NCBI GenBank assembly: GCA_010279815.1
Contig: QEOQ01000511.1
Span: 108,084-172,083, forward strand
Direction: 5' to 3'
Length of the DNA: 64,000 nt
From: Brachionus plicatilis
Taxonomy: Eukaryota; Rotifera; Eurotatoria; Ploima; Brachionidae
Shown here: positions 19,311-30,466 of the stretch, in pieces
Layout of the letters: every line of letters starts with the position of its first letter
How positions within the stretch are numbered: the stretch's first letter is position 1
Translations under genes and position numbers: made by a program
Notes under the pieces: generated by a model
Told to the model about the DNA's origin: nothing
The model's input: only the letters and a program-made list of their open reading frames with translations
Database searches by the model: none

Positions 19311-22300
19311 GGCAAAATGTAAATAATTTTACATTTTTACATTTTCATATTTTTACATTTTCTAGTATTTTTTGTGCAATATTTCAGAAATTTTTTTTTT
19401 ATAATGATGAATTTTCATAATTAATTAATTTTTCTTGTTTGAAGGAGACAAAATAATAAAAATTTATAACCACAAATAAGTTTATAAAATCTTAATTTTT
19501 TAATATATTTTCAAATAAAAATATTTGAGTATTGAAATAAGTTTACAGGTATTTCAAGACTATCATAAAAAAATGAATTTTTCAAAAATAAAAATTTCAT
19601 AATTTTCATAGATATCAATTTTCATATAAATAAAATAATATATCTATTTGGAAGATACAATCAAATAAAATAGTAATTTGTATTATCAATATTTCGTATT
19701 CTTTTTAAATCAGTTGTTCCAAAAATTTTGTAAATTTTTAAAAGATTGAGAATTTGATGATCGAATATACATTTTTTTAACTACACTGTATATGCTTTCA
19801 TTGAACTTAACTATACCATTAGCTTTAATAGGTTTTTCTTTAAATGTCTTTTATTTATTTTTATTTTATTCAAATCTTATGTGTAAACCATTGGAGATAT
19901 AACTTATTTCAATATCTTTTTTATCCCATTTTTCTACTTAATATCGAAGCCTTAGGGATATTTTCTTAGTGAAGTTATGTAAGCTGCGACCAAGGTAATT
20001 ACTACAGAAGAGAAATGAATAAAGGAGAAATTATAAGAGCGCTACAGATAAAATAAATGAGATATGGGGACTTTTAATATTCGCCATGTTTCAACTTTTT
20101 TAGTGAGTTATTAATAATAATAATTAGTAATTTTATAAATAATAATAATTCTGAATTTTAAATTATTTTGTTAGATAAAGTTTACTTAATTTTTTAATTT
20201 CTGAAAGAAAAATTAAGTTTAAGAAATAAATAAATTTAGCTGAATTAAGTTTGATAGATATTATTATTTAGTAATTCGCTTTTTAATTGTAATTTTCTGG
20301 TTTAGTTTCAGCATTTCTGGATTTTTTTAATGAAAGCTTAAAAAGTTTTTAAAATTATCTGTATAAAAATGAATTTAACTATTTTTATAAAAAAATTTCT
20401 AAATTTATCCCAGATTACTTCATTTTATTTTTCAATGCGGGATAGTTAACTTTAATCATAGTCTGTAGAGACTATTTATTTGATAAAATGTAACTGATTA
20501 ATATTTTTATCATATAAATCAGAAGTTAATGAACTTTCAAATATACAGAACAATATCAAAAAGATAAGTATGATATTTATTTTTTTTAATACTTATAAAT
20601 CAAGAAATATTCAGTTTCTTAACTTATTAATATTTTATTTCTGTGATACACGTTCATCGTACTGATTATTCACTTAGTTTTTTAAGTTTGATATTAAGTT
20701 TTTTCTATACTAATAATTAATCAAATTATATTTAAAGAATTTTTTTTAAAGACCTATTTCGTTCCGATCTTTTGGGAAATTATTCTAGTTACAGATGAGC
20801 AGTCTTTTAAACTGTTAGATACTTTATGAGAAGCCTTATTTAAAAAGTTTGTATTTTATTCCAATTTTATGTAAGTTTCCCGAAGAAGAGTATAATTTTT
20901 TTGTTGAGGCTGAATATCTCTTTTAAGATTTCTTCACTGTATTAAGATAATTAAACAGGCGGTGGCCATCTGATCCTTTAACTGATTAGCCTTTTAGTGA
21001 GTATTTATAGCAAATACCTTATGAAGCAAACAAAGAGATACATGGTGCCTTTTGATTTTAATTTTTTAAATTTTTTATAATGATCGGGTCCAAAATCAAT
21101 TTCAACTAAAATTTTAACACTTTTTAATGGTCGTTGACACCCGAGGTTAAAAGCGAAAAGTTTAATGTAAATGTTTTTGACTAGCAATAAAAAGCAACTT
21201 TTACTACAAAGAAGTAAGCAAAGTGTATTTTGGCTTTACGTTAGCTTATGGCTCTGATTTACGCTAAATACAAACCAAGAAAAGTGTGGTTGCCTTTATT
21301 TGACAAATATAAGTAAAAAAAATACAAATTTTGCCAAAATAGATATGAAAAATATTTGAAAATTTAACCCAATTTATGAATAATTACTGATATTTTTCAA
21401 AAAATAACAATCTTTGTTTCATAAAAGAATCATTTACAATTTCTTTTACTTTATCAAATTTGGTAGTTAGTAAAGGAACAAAATGATGATTTAAAAAACC
21501 TATAGTAAGGGATTCTTCTCTGTTTTCACACATATCAACTTTTGAACTGTAGGGAAATTTCTTAGTAAAAAATTCAAATATTTAATAATTTAGTAAAAAT
21601 TCAAATATTTTATTTTCTAATTTTTAATGATCAATTTTAGATTAAAAAGCTTATTCTTGCCACAGAGACAATAAGATCACAAAATTGATCATTTTTTTAA
21701 AAAGTTTAAGAAAAACAAAAAAAATTAACAAAATACATTTTGAAAAAAAATTAGAAAATCAATAAAAAAAGTTCTAAAATTCATTTTCTCCTACACAGGT
21801 CGCACTTTTTACCGCAGCGTCCTTGAATTTTAATTCTGTCGTTAAAATTTATTTTTAAATTGTCATCTTGCATCAAGCCATTCAATTTGATATTTAATTA
21901 ATTTCAATTCTTGATTTTACCACAGTTTCAACCGGGCACGGATCCAAAATAATGCTGGCTAGCTTGACAACCATCGCTTTACTTTCTGATTTAATATCAA
22001 AATTTGTAAGATCAATAGCGAAAGTTTGTCTGAGTTCACTTTAAATAAACCTTGTGAATGCACTTTTCTTCTAACATTAAATATTAGGTAAACGTATTTT
22101 ATAATGAACCAAATAATGCAAAAATTGAACAAATCGTATCGTGCTGGTTCGCTTTTAAAGATAGACTGGTTATGAGGGCTTAATTAAGATATTGGCCACG
22201 ATCATTAGGAGCAACGGATGTGTTTTATGACGGATATAAAACGAGTATTCATAAGGTGTGTTTGGACATTTGCCCAGCGAGCCGGATTTGAGGCACTAGA

Positions 22301-22639
22301 TCAAGGTCTTTGCCCCAAGAACCCATTGATTCAAGCTGCTTGATCGAATCAGACAACTCGTATTCAGAATCGATGAACTTAGTGATCAGTAGCACATTGA
22401 GTAAAATAAAACTTTTTCTCAAATATTTTTATTTACACTTGCATTATAAAATTAAGATTTTATTAAAACTTATTAGAGGTTATAAATTTTTATTTATTCT
22501 TCCTTCAAAAACAAGAAAAATTGATTAATTATGAAATTCAAGAATAAAATTTAAAAAAAAATCTGAAATATTGCACAAATAATATTAGAAAATATAAAAA
22601 TATGAAAATGTAAAAATGTAAAATTATTTACATTTTGCC
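19311..22639. mobile_element. 3.3 kb element with 77 bp inverted ends (GGCAAAATGTAAAT)
   Basis: 19311-19387 and 22563-22639 are inverted copies over 77 bp with about three mismatches; the ends are rich in TTTACATTTT. The interior is AT-rich with no large frame. Short possibly coding bits occur at 21900-22010 (minus, KAMVVKLASIILDPCPVE) and 22190-22400, but no transposase was recognised and no target duplication was found. The superfamily is unknown. The left end abuts the end of the segmental duplication; the right end lies inside a minus-strand exon. Confidence 0.65.
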
Positions 22640-22800
22640 GCTGGTTTTGAGTTTGCATCTTGATTCACTGCAAAATACTCACTATTTTCACTTGACTGAC
22701 GCTGTAATGCAGGTCTAGTTTTCAATGGTACAACTCTTTTACATTTTTGACCTATTGGTAAAGATTTTGATTGTAGAGAAGTACGTGGCAGAAATTTAGC
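22624..22800 (-). pseudogene. Last exon of an unidentified gene, running into a transposon end
   Basis: After a TTGTAG acceptor at 22801, 58 codons are open: AKFLPRTSLQSKSLPIGQ, then CKRVVPLKTRPALQRQSS and a Ser/Glu/Asn-rich end, finishing with a stop inside the GGCAAAATG repeat end. No family was recognised. Basic and Ser-rich composition suggests a disordered nuclear or scaffold segment. The natural C-terminus has probably been replaced by the transposon end. Confidence 0.4.
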
Positions 22801-22948
22801 CTACAAGACACCGCTATGATATGTTAACAAAATAAGTTTTTTTTAACCAGAATTTAAAAGTAAAGCTACTTTTAAGCCACTCATTTTTTTTATTTCAATT
22901 CTTCAAACTGTTGTTATCTCTTTTAAATAAGATTCAATAATTTATTTT

Positions 22949-23080
22949 CTACTTCACCGATATCATGATTATGTTTTTTTTTTGTAATTCAAGTTCGATT
23001 TCTGAGGCCTCATTTATTGTTTCATCGAAATTTTCTGAAGCATTTCTCAGAATCGAACAAGAACTTGAAACTGTTGTCAT
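22949..23080 (-). CDS. Possible first exon of the same gene
   Basis: ATG at 23080 opens MTTVSSSCSILRNASENFDE and a Glu-rich helix (INEASEIELELQKKN), with a possible GT donor (ATATCG/GTGAAG) near 22957, before an in-frame stop. It lies 150 bp upstream of the exon at 22624-22800 and in the same orientation. Joining the two is inference. Confidence 0.35.
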   Translation of the reverse strand: MTTVSSSCSILRNASENFDETINEASEIELELQKKNIIMISVK

Positions 23081-23559
23081 TTTAAGAATTTTTAAATAGT
23101 AAGTTTTACCTAACCCAAATGAATACCAATCATTGGCTTTTTTTAGACAATAATTACAATAATAAAATCAAAAGAAAATTTTTACAATATTCTTTACTTT
23201 TAACATATTGTTAGCGGTTAACTTAGGACTGGACTTAGACTTTGGCATTGGAAAGAATAGACTAGTTTTTAGAAACTTTATTAAACTCAAAACTTGAGCT
23301 AGGAAAAAAAAATATAAACTTGAAACACAAAATATTCTCTCTTATATATCCTTTGAATATCATTCTATTTTCTAAATTGTCTCCAAGTTCCAATCATTTA
23401 TTATTAGTTATAAATACAGCCTAGTAACTACGAGTTTAGTTTAAATCTAATTCCAGCAACAAGACTAATTACAAATTATAACTAGTATGAAAGGTCCAAT
23501 CTGACCAGGAAGTAGAGTCAGCCTTAGCTTACAGCTCCGCCAAAAATATTTTTGGTAAC
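23081..23559. other. Spacer left of the Tigger element
   Basis: No coding sequence recognised. The stretch starting TGTTAGCGGTTAACTTAGG at 23210 looks like an LTR start, but no partner was found. Confidence 0.4.
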
Positions 23560-23813
23560 TACAGTCAATCCTCGTTTTAACGACAAAGTTGGGCGAAAAT
23601 TTTTATATTCGTTGTATCGAAATTCGTTCTATCAAAAATCCCATACAAAAGCATTGAATAAATTTTAAGATTTATTATTTTGAATTTTTATTAAAATAAA
23701 TGAAAAATCTGAAAAAATTTATAAAAAAATAAAATGAAAAGAAAAATTAATCCTTTTTAACATACGAAGTAATAGTTGTTTGTTTATTACAACTTTTTTC
23801 AATTACCAAATTT

Positions 23814-24107
23814 TCAATATTTTTGAATTTGATCGAACCAATAAATTACAGCTTTATCTACGTCATCGTAGCTCGAAAGTTTCATTCGTTTTTTTTCTGC
23901 TCCAATTAAATTTTTCTCATACATTTCTAAAAGCTTTGATTTCGATGCTAAAATTGTTGAAATTGTTGAGGGGTTTGCGTTATATTCTTTTGCAAGAGCA
24001 GTAATCGTTATTTTTTAGTCTGTATGCTTTTTTATTATTTTAATTTTTGTTTCAAGTGAATAACATTTTCGTTTTTTTGGGACAGGATTAGATAAATTTT
24101 CACTCAT
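23814..24107 (-). pseudogene. Tigger transposase N-terminus (CENP-B-type HTH)
   Basis: ATG at 24107 begins MSENLSNPVPKKRKCYSLETK, followed by the helix-turn-helix segment ALAKEYNANPSTISTILASK and SKLLEMYEKNLIGAEKKRMK, the Tigger/CENP-B pattern. Codon 31 is TAA (24015-24017) and codon 98 TGA (23814-23816). The DDE domain is absent because the left TIR follows within 200 bp. It is a deleted, non-autonomous derivative; Gypsy-2 is inserted upstream of its start. Confidence 0.85.
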
Positions 24108-24238
24108 TTTAATAAAAAGATTAACAGATAAAATTTTTACCTGTTAATATATATTTTTTTATTGAAAGAATAAAGATAAAGTCAAATAAAGAACAATTAA
24201 ATTTTTGCTTTATTTCCAATTAGTTAATTAAATGTCAA

Positions 24239-24556
24239 TGTTACGAGCCTATATAATTTATGTCTCTATGTTACTTAGGCCCTAACAAGAATTAAAAGAA
24301 ATTGTTCTTTTTTTATATTTATTTAAATAAATGAAAAAGGCCACTTCTAGCCGAAATACAATGTATAAAGAAAAGAATAAAGAAAAAATAATAAAGAAAA
24401 ATAATAATAATGATGATCCAAATACAAACTGTTTTCACAGTGTTTTATACTTGAAATTCGATTCAGTTTACATTGATCCAATTTCAAGTATAAACTGACT
24501 AAACAAAGTTCTTCTTTAAGTTGAAAGTAGTTGTTGTCATTTAAAGGACTACAACA
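24239..24556 (-). repeat. Gypsy-2 3' LTR
   Basis: Minus-strand TGTTGTAGTCC...GGCTCGTAACA. A purine tract AGGGGGAAGGTA (24557-24568, minus strand) precedes it. It contains an inverted pair TTTATACTTGAAATT / AATTTCAAGTATAAA at 24446-24494. Confidence 0.88.
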
Positions 24557-24601
24557 TACCTTCCCCCTAAAGAAGACAAAACATTAAATTAACAAAATAA
24601 C

Positions 24602-25447
24602 TTATTGGTCTTCGTCACAGTGGCACGACTCCAATCGTTTTTCCAACACATCAATATCCTTCGCCATCTTTTTGTTGGCCTCACCTATGCTCTCCGCAGC
24701 TGCAACAATTCTGGCTTTGTCCTCCCACAACTCGGCAATTTTCCGCTCTGCCCGCTCCAACGCACCTTTGGTCTTTTTTAAGTCGCTCTGGGCCACCTCT
24801 CTCTCTTTCTTCTCTTTCTCCAGTTCTCCCCTCAACTCCATCACCATTTTTGCCTCTTTGCCTTCCAACAACTCGGCAATTTTCCGCTCTGTCCGCTCCA
24901 ACGCGCCTTTGGTCTTTTTTAAGTCGCTCTGGGCCACCTCTCTTTCTTTCTTCTCTCTCTCCAGCTCTTCCCTCAACTCCATCACCATTTTTGCCTCTTT
25001 GCCTTCCAACAACTCGTTGTGCTTTTTAATATATTTTACCTTCTCACCGTGGTAGTAGACTCTCTGGTTATCAAATAACCTCAGCTTATTTCCGGATCGA
25101 TGCCATTGCCCATCACCGGAACAAACATCGTTCGACTTTGCCAACAATTTTCGATTGTAAAACTTAATCATAACGTTTATCATTTTAACCGCTTCACGGT
25201 GATTTTCGGGTTTATCGAAACGGACAAATGCTGCATAAGTTGTCCGGTCGTGTTCCTCGCAATATTTAAGTATTTTTGCGAGGTCGACTAGGCCCACAAT
25301 GTCAACAAGGCCCTCAAAAATAACATAGTTACTGATTGCTCTAAATAAGGCATCTTGCGTCGCTTGTCGATCGGTGCGTTCGGCTTTGCCTGATTTTACA
25401 ATCGAAACGTTTGTAACATAAATTTCGTAGATTTCGCGTTCCATCAC
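24602..25447 (-). CDS. Gypsy-2 ORF3: RRM-like domain plus duplicated coiled coil
   Basis: An intact frame of 281 codons (ATG at 25444) between integrase and the 3' LTR. Residues 1-105 have the RRM layout: IYEIYVTNVS as RNP2-like strand, TTYAAFVRFD as RNP1-like strand, and REAVKMINVMIKFYNRKLLA as the last helix and strand. A short linker (SGDGQWHRSG) leads to a charged coiled coil in which a 47-residue unit (LLEGKEAKMVMELRxELExE start) is repeated twice in tandem; the DNA period is 141 bp (24730 and 24871). The C-terminus ends HCDEDQ. RRM plus coiled coil is the plan of many LINE ORF1 RNA chaperones, but is not a standard part of Gypsy elements. I infer an RNA-binding, oligomerising accessory protein. 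It is the only fully open ORF of an otherwise broken element. Confidence 0.75.
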   Translation of the reverse strand: MMEREIYEIYVTNVSIVKSGKAERTDRQATQDALFRAISNYVIFEGLVDIVGLVDLAKILKYCEEHDRTTYAAFVRFDKPENHREAVKMINVMIKFYNRKLLAKSNDVCSGDGQWHRSGNKLRLFDNQRVYYHGEKVKYIKKHNELLEGKEAKMVMELREELEREKKEREVAQSDLKKTKGALERTERKIAELLEGKEAKMVMELRGELEKEKKEREVAQSDLKKTKGALERAERKIAELWEDKARIVAAAESIGEANKKMAKDIDVLEKRLESCHCDEDQ

Positions 25448-25692
25448 TGTGCGTTTTAATTTACAATTTTATGTAATTTTAATTTATTTTACACAATTTT
25501 TTACATAATTAATTCAAGTTTTAATTTTTTTTTTTTTTTTTTACAATTTAACAATTTTTTAACTAAGAATATTTTACAATTTTAATTTATCAACTAATAA
25601 TAATTACTTTAATGGTAATTAAGCCTTTCTGGTACTTTTCTTTGCCTTATAGGGCGTTTGTTTATGATGGTTGAGTCAGTAATTTTTTGATC

Positions 25693-26487
25693 TTAAGTAG
25701 AGTCACTGTGACTGCTGACGACCCTGGAATTTGTTCGTACTTGTTCGTTCTCGGTTGTCTCAGCCGTGGAACTTGTTGATTCCGTCACAGTTTCACAATT
25801 CTGAATTTTCGTTTTCCATCTAGGATTCCTTGGATTTTTCTTATACGCTCTTTTTGGCTTAAAACCACCATGCTCAATCATTTCGCTCTCTGACTCCTTA
25901 CTAATTTTTTTAAGTGGAATACCTCCGTGATAATATAATTTGCGTCTATTTTTATGTAATTGCTTGATTTTTGCCTTTGGATTTGAAGCCAAACGTATTA
26001 AATAATCGCATTTATTTTCATTTTTCCCTACAATTAAGTACGGTCCATAGTACTTGTGTGCCAAACCGTGGGATACACCTTTTTTCAATTTTGGATGGTC
26101 AGTTAAAACAAAATCTCCGATATTGTACTCAATCTTTTTAATTTTGCGATCATGATCTAGTTTTGCTTTTTCCATCCTCATGTCTCGATTCTGTTGTACA
26201 GTTTTATAACTTTTCGTTAATATTTCTTTTGTATCTTCCAAATATTTTTTAGCTATTTCCGGTGTATTTTTTGCTAAAAGTTCTTCGCAATCTTCTAAAA
26301 CAGTAATTTCACTGTGATTATCGACAATTTTGAACTCTCGTAAAATTGGTAATCGATCATGAACATCATTATTTGGAAAAACTACATCAATGGGTATTCT
26401 TGGGCGTCTTCCAAACATCATCTCAAACGGTGTTTGTTTGGTTACACTGTGAACAGGTCTGGATGGATCGTTCACTTTGGCCATCAC
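25693..26487 (-). pseudogene. Gypsy-2 integrase C-terminal part with GPY module
   Basis: From HSVTKQTPFEMMFGRRPRIP the frame follows the end of the integrase core, then a helical linker and FVLTDHPKLKKG, HKYYGPYLIVGKN (GPY module) and a basic tail (KPKRAYKKNPRNPRWK). The first residues are out of frame. The catalytic Glu (QSER, near 26480) is in another frame, and about 80-100 bp between it and HSVTKQ appear deleted compared with other Gypsy integrases. Confidence 0.8.
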
Positions 26488-26575
26488 ATTGTGGGTGAAA
26501 AGGAGTTGTCTTTAACTTTTTAATGTCCAAGTGTTCGTAAATTAGGTCCATCAGTTTTGATTGGTACTGTTTACC

Positions 26576-28093
26576 TCAATCAGACAATACTGCCTCGGGT
26601 ACACCATAGGTGCATGACCACTCGTCAACCACGTTGTATGCAATTTGTGGTGCTTTTGTATCTTGTAGTGCATAAAGCTCTATAAATTTTGTGAATGAAT
26701 CACAAATAATTTGTATATTTGTATTGCCTCTTGCTGTTTTTTTAAATGGGCCTGTCAAATCGGTTGTTATAATTTGGTTTGGCCTACACGGTGTTAAATA
26801 AAACATCTCCGCCAGTCGCTTGGGTTGTGTATTCTTTGTTTTTTGGCAAATATCACACTTTTTTATGCACTCTTTGATGTTTTCTTTAAGTAGTGGGAAA
26901 ACATCAAGACACATAAGTAGATGTTTTCTATAAAAACGATCTGTAATTTTGCTTGTTGTTTTTGATTTGCCAAGATGACCATTAAAAACTGATGAATGCA
27001 CTTGTTCTATAACTTTCTCAACCATATTTTTTGGCAAAACAAACTGTGTGATTTTGTAACCATTACGATCTTCACTGTGACGGTACAAAATTCCATCTTG
27101 TATAAACAAATTCTCAAATTGTCTAAACAATATTCTTCTAGTAACATTTTCGAAAATTAATATTTTTGGTTTTTTATCACCGTGATGTTCAATCAAATCT
27201 TTAATCCACAACAGGTCTTCATCCTTTTCTTGCTCCTGAACCCATTCGATGCTTAATTTATCAACACTCTCGACACTTTGCCAATTTGGTTCAGGTTTGA
27301 CCTGTTCTACATCATGAACACTTTTATTATTTTCGGTGCTTTTCTGACCATCCGTTTCACTGTCAAAAATCAAATCATGATTCTCTTCTCTTATTGGTGC
27401 GACTAGATTATCGTGATAATCAAACTCTTCAGACTCAACTAAATTTTCATCGGTTAATCTTGACAACATGTCGGCAACGACGTTGTCTTTTCCTGGTTTG
27501 TAGACAATTTCAAAATTGTAAATAGACAATCTTAATAACCAACGTTCCAATCTTGGATGCGTATCTTTTTTCTTTTTTATCCATGTAAGTGGTAAATGGT
27601 CGGTTTTCACCGTGAAAAATTTACCGTAAAGATATTGGTGGAAGTACTCGATTGACATAACTACCGCCAACAATTCTTTCTCGGTTGTGGAGTAGTTTTT
27701 TTGAGCGGCGGTGTAATTCCGCGAAAAATAAGCAATAGGACGGTTAATGTCATCAACAATTTGCTCAAGCACTGCTCCATAACCATACTCACACGCATCA
27801 GTGATGAGAATCATTTGTTCGCTAAAATTGGGTAATGCAAGTACTAATTTGCTGCACAAAATTTTTCTTAATTTTAGGAAATTTTCCTCCGCTTTACTGT
27901 TCCAAACGAGCACAACTTTTTTTCCATCAACTGCACCATTTTTCTTTCTTTTTTTGCTCGGAACATTTTTTAAGTCCATTAGGTCGTACAACGGTTTAGT
28001 TACCTGAGCATATTTTTTAATAAATCGCCTGTAATAATTGGCAACTCGTAACCAAGATTGCAGTTCTTTCACTGTGACTGGTTTTGGTTTCAA
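26576..28093 (-). pseudogene. Gypsy-2 RT end, RNase H and integrase N-terminal half
   Basis: 505 codons. The start VKELQSWLRVANYYRRFIKK is the RT-RNase H connection. RNase H shows LITDACEYGYGAVL, STTEKELLAVV, KTDHLPLTWIKK and GKDNVVADMLSRL. The integrase finger has H..H in HSSVFNGHLGKS and CDICQKT; the first DDE Asp is in IITTDLTGPF and the second in EAVLSD, where a TGA (26576-26578) ends the frame. Gypsy proteins usually read SDRG or SDQG here, so TGA may derive from an Arg codon CGA. RNase H and the finger appear complete. Confidence 0.88.
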
Positions 28094-28155
28094 CTCTAAA
28101 CACTTTGCGCGGTTTGGGTTTGGTTTTATTTGATTTTTGGTGATGACGTTTCCTA

Positions 28156-28830
28156 TTATTCAATTTGAAAAGCCAGTGGAACGCTTTTCTCTAACGAAAT
28201 TTTTAATGAATTATTTTTCAATGTTTCGACCACGTCCGTCACAGTGGTTATGTGTGTTTTTAATCCATATTTTTGTGTGTTGGTAAAAACAATACAATCA
28301 TCCAAAAATACACTGAAAATTCTTTTCTTAATGAATTCACCAAAAACTTTTTCCATAAATTTTTGAAACTTTGCTGGTGCAATTTTTATTCCCATTGGCA
28401 TGTAAATATATTCAAAAACTCCAAATTCACATATAAAAGCTGTTGCTTCAATGCTGTCGTGGTGAACTGGTATCTGGTGGTAAGCTGACTTTAGATCGAT
28501 TTTGGTAAACAAATCGGCATCTGTCATCATGTAATATAAGTCATTTATTGATGGAAGTGGTTGATTATCGTCCTTAATGACTCTATTTAATTCCTTGTAG
28601 TCAACTGTGATTCGTATGCCACCGTTTGGTTTGTCAACCACTCTGATTGGAAAGCACCACGGGCTTTTGCTCGCGCGAATAATACCTGCTTGAACTTGAC
28701 TCTCAATTTCCTGCCGTACTTTGTCTTTCAAATTCCACGGCAAGGGTCTGCATTTGCATCGTTTCGGTTTCTGATTCGGGTCGATAAAATCAATTTTAAA
28801 TGTGAAACCATGATTTTTTCCTGGGATCAA
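28156..28830 (-). CDS. Gypsy-2 reverse transcriptase palm
   Basis: 224 codons: RPLPWNLKDKVRQEIESQ, SPWCFPIRVVDKPNGGIRI, the catalytic block LFTKIDLKSAYHQIPV, MPMGIKIAPAKFQKFM, and the FLDD box in FSVFLDDCIVFTN (F instead of the usual Y, tolerated in some families). The frame is lost at 28156, with about 60 bp out of frame before the connection domain begins. MGIKIAPAKFQ differs from the usual FGLxNAPATFQ, a hint of mutation or of a divergent clade. Confidence 0.88.
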   Translation of the reverse strand: MIPGKNHGFTFKIDFIDPNQKPKRCKCRPLPWNLKDKVRQEIESQVQAGIIRASKSPWCFPIRVVDKPNGGIRITVDYKELNRVIKDDNQPLPSINDLYYMMTDADLFTKIDLKSAYHQIPVHHDSIEATAFICEFGVFEYIYMPMGIKIAPAKFQKFMEKVFGEFIKKRIFSVFLDDCIVFTNTQKYGLKTHITTVTDVVETLKNNSLKISLEKSVPLAFQIE

Positions 28831-28924
28831 ATCAATTAGAGACTTTGCAGCAACTTCTTTAAAACTTTCCTTAATCAGCTCTTCTGCATTTTCGATTTCT
28901 TCTCATTTTAAAAACGATTCTGGT

Positions 28925-29134
28925 TCAAAATTTTTGTCTGTCGTCGAATTTTTCCGTTTTGAAATCATTAAAAAATTTATTTAAATTTACTCTTAGTTGA
29001 CTTTTTAGCTGAACATTGTCAATTTTTATTTGATTTCTATTGCGATTCGCTTCACCTTGGTCGCGAAATTCGCTCTTATTATCTTCTGGTTTCACTTCAG
29101 ACTCTACGGACTCAATAAAATTCGAATCTCTCAA
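28925..29134 (-). pseudogene. Gypsy-2 linker between protease and RT
   Basis: A short Asn/Lys/Glu-rich frame (EDNKSEFRDQGEANRNRNQI) in the place of the variable protease-RT spacer. No motif is visible; it is assigned by position. Confidence 0.45.
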
Positions 29135-29158
29135 ATTTTCGATTAAACATTGACGTTG

Positions 29159-29683
29159 TTAGTAAGAATCACTCGTAGCTTCGTTCGATTGGTTTTTATT
29201 GATCCTTCTCTGTCTTTTTTGCCATTTTGCATGCATTTCAAGATCGAAAATTCGCCTTATCTCACAAGACATTTCTTTAATAGTCGCCTGAATTGAATTA
29301 AATTGGTGAAACAATAATGGTAATTTACTAATTACATCTCTTCCCAACAAACAATCATAACCAGAAATATTTTCGGTGACAATCACCATCGTATTTTCCA
29401 ACCTCAAATGTGGCACAATTAAACACCTTTTCAAGTAAACAGCTCCAATAATTTTTATCTCATTTGAACACGAAAACACTTTGCTTCAGTTGTAAGACCT
29501 CATCACCGTGTCCGGATCGTGTCTTTTTAGTAAATTAAAAGTTTTGTAATTAATTATCGTTTTGTCAGCAACACTATCACACATGTATTCAACTAATGTG
29601 TTATTGAACAATGCTTGTCCTACAATTGGGCGACAACAATTCATTTGGGCTTCACCTTGACCAAGAACTAAAATTTTGTTCAA
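29159..29683 (-). pseudogene. Gypsy-2 aspartic protease region, altered active site
   Basis: Two frames (29486-29683, then 29159-29479). The first holds the position of the active site but reads MCDSVADKTIIN, Val where retropepsins have Gly (D-S/T-G-A). The second has YDCLLGRDVISKL, the usual second protease motif. The Gly to Val change and a frameshift at about 29480 should inactivate it. Zinc knuckles were not seen upstream. Confidence 0.65.
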
Positions 29684-30450
29684 GTCATTTTGTTCAAGTC
29701 ATTTTGTTCACTCATTGGTTTATTTAATTTAGGTTGGAATGGAACCTCCGCACTTTGATTTTGTTGAATTTGGCCATTGTTGCTGTTCTGGCTGTAATTG
29801 AATTGTACTCTTTTGTTCTGCTGCTGATTGTAACTGTATCTATTTCTGTTAAACGGTCTATAGTGTTGATACGATTCGTGTGATTGAACTGGCTTATTGT
29901 TTCCATCGCTATCGGACGTGTTTTGAATGTGATTGTTCACTGTGTCTGTGTCGTAACTCGCCATTTTACACTCGGCATACTTGATCAAATCTTCGATTCT
30001 GAAGTTTTCTTCCTTTTTTATGTTACGCATTTTCAGCATTTTTGCCCGTGTTTGTTCGCGTAGTCTTTGATTAAGTAGGCCTTCCACGAAGCGCTCCTGC
30101 ATCAGTTTGTCAATGTCAACGGATTCGTTGATCGACGGAAACATCCTCTTCACCAATTCAATAATTGCTTTTCCAAAATTTGCAATATTTTCTTTTGCAG
30201 ATTGCTTGTGGATTGAAAGCTGGCTCAAATTTACTGGGAGTTCAACGGCTTTCACCGTGTATAACTTCAACAACTCCTTCTTTAATTCCTCATATCCATT
30301 TGTATCAATTAAATACTTTTCTAAATTTTTTATTCTGCTCAATACTTTGTTTTCCATGTTTGATAAAACGATTTCAACCCACTCGTCTTTATTGAAGTGT
30401 TTCAAGAAGTGAACAAAGTTCTTCTTTAAGTTGAAAGTAGTTGTTGTCAT
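29680..30450 (-). pseudogene. Gypsy-2 Gag, N-terminus replaced by LTR-derived codons
   Basis: 256 codons open. The first 13 codons (ATG at 30450) lie inside the 55 bp LTR remnant, so the natural start and leader are gone. The capsid part shows HFNKDEWVEIVLSNMENKVLSRIKN, ELPVNLSQLSIHKQSAKENIA and MQERFVEGLLNQRLREQTR (typical Gag helix and FVEGL block). The Gln/Asn/Tyr-rich tail lacks a clear CCHC knuckle. The deletion made an in-frame fusion by chance or by selection; the resulting ATG would give a new Gag N-terminus. Confidence 0.75.
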
Positions 30451-30466
30451 TTAAAGGACTACAACA
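30412..30466 (-). repeat. Gypsy-2 5' LTR remnant (55 bp)
   Basis: Identical over 55 bp to 24502-24556, the first 55 bp of the LTR on the minus strand. The rest of the 5' LTR, the primer site and the Gag leader are missing. Confidence 0.9.

Larger units (their letters stand above)
24239..30466 (-). mobile_element. Gypsy-2: LTR retrotransposon with RRM/coiled-coil ORF3 and deleted 5' LTR
   Basis: The 3' LTR is 24239-24556 (318 bp, TG...CA). At the 5' end only its first 55 bp remain (30412-30466), fused straight to Gag codons. The 5 bp duplication GTCAA at 24234-24238 and 30467-30471 still flanks the element, so the loss was internal and happened after insertion or during its making. Coding order on the minus strand is gag, protease, RT, RNase H, integrase, ORF3. 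The element lies inside a Tigger copy. Confidence 0.92.

Noticed and set aside
24672..25055. 127-codon plus-strand ORF opposite Gypsy-2 ORF3
   Set aside because: Mirror of the repetitive coiled-coil codons on the minus strand.
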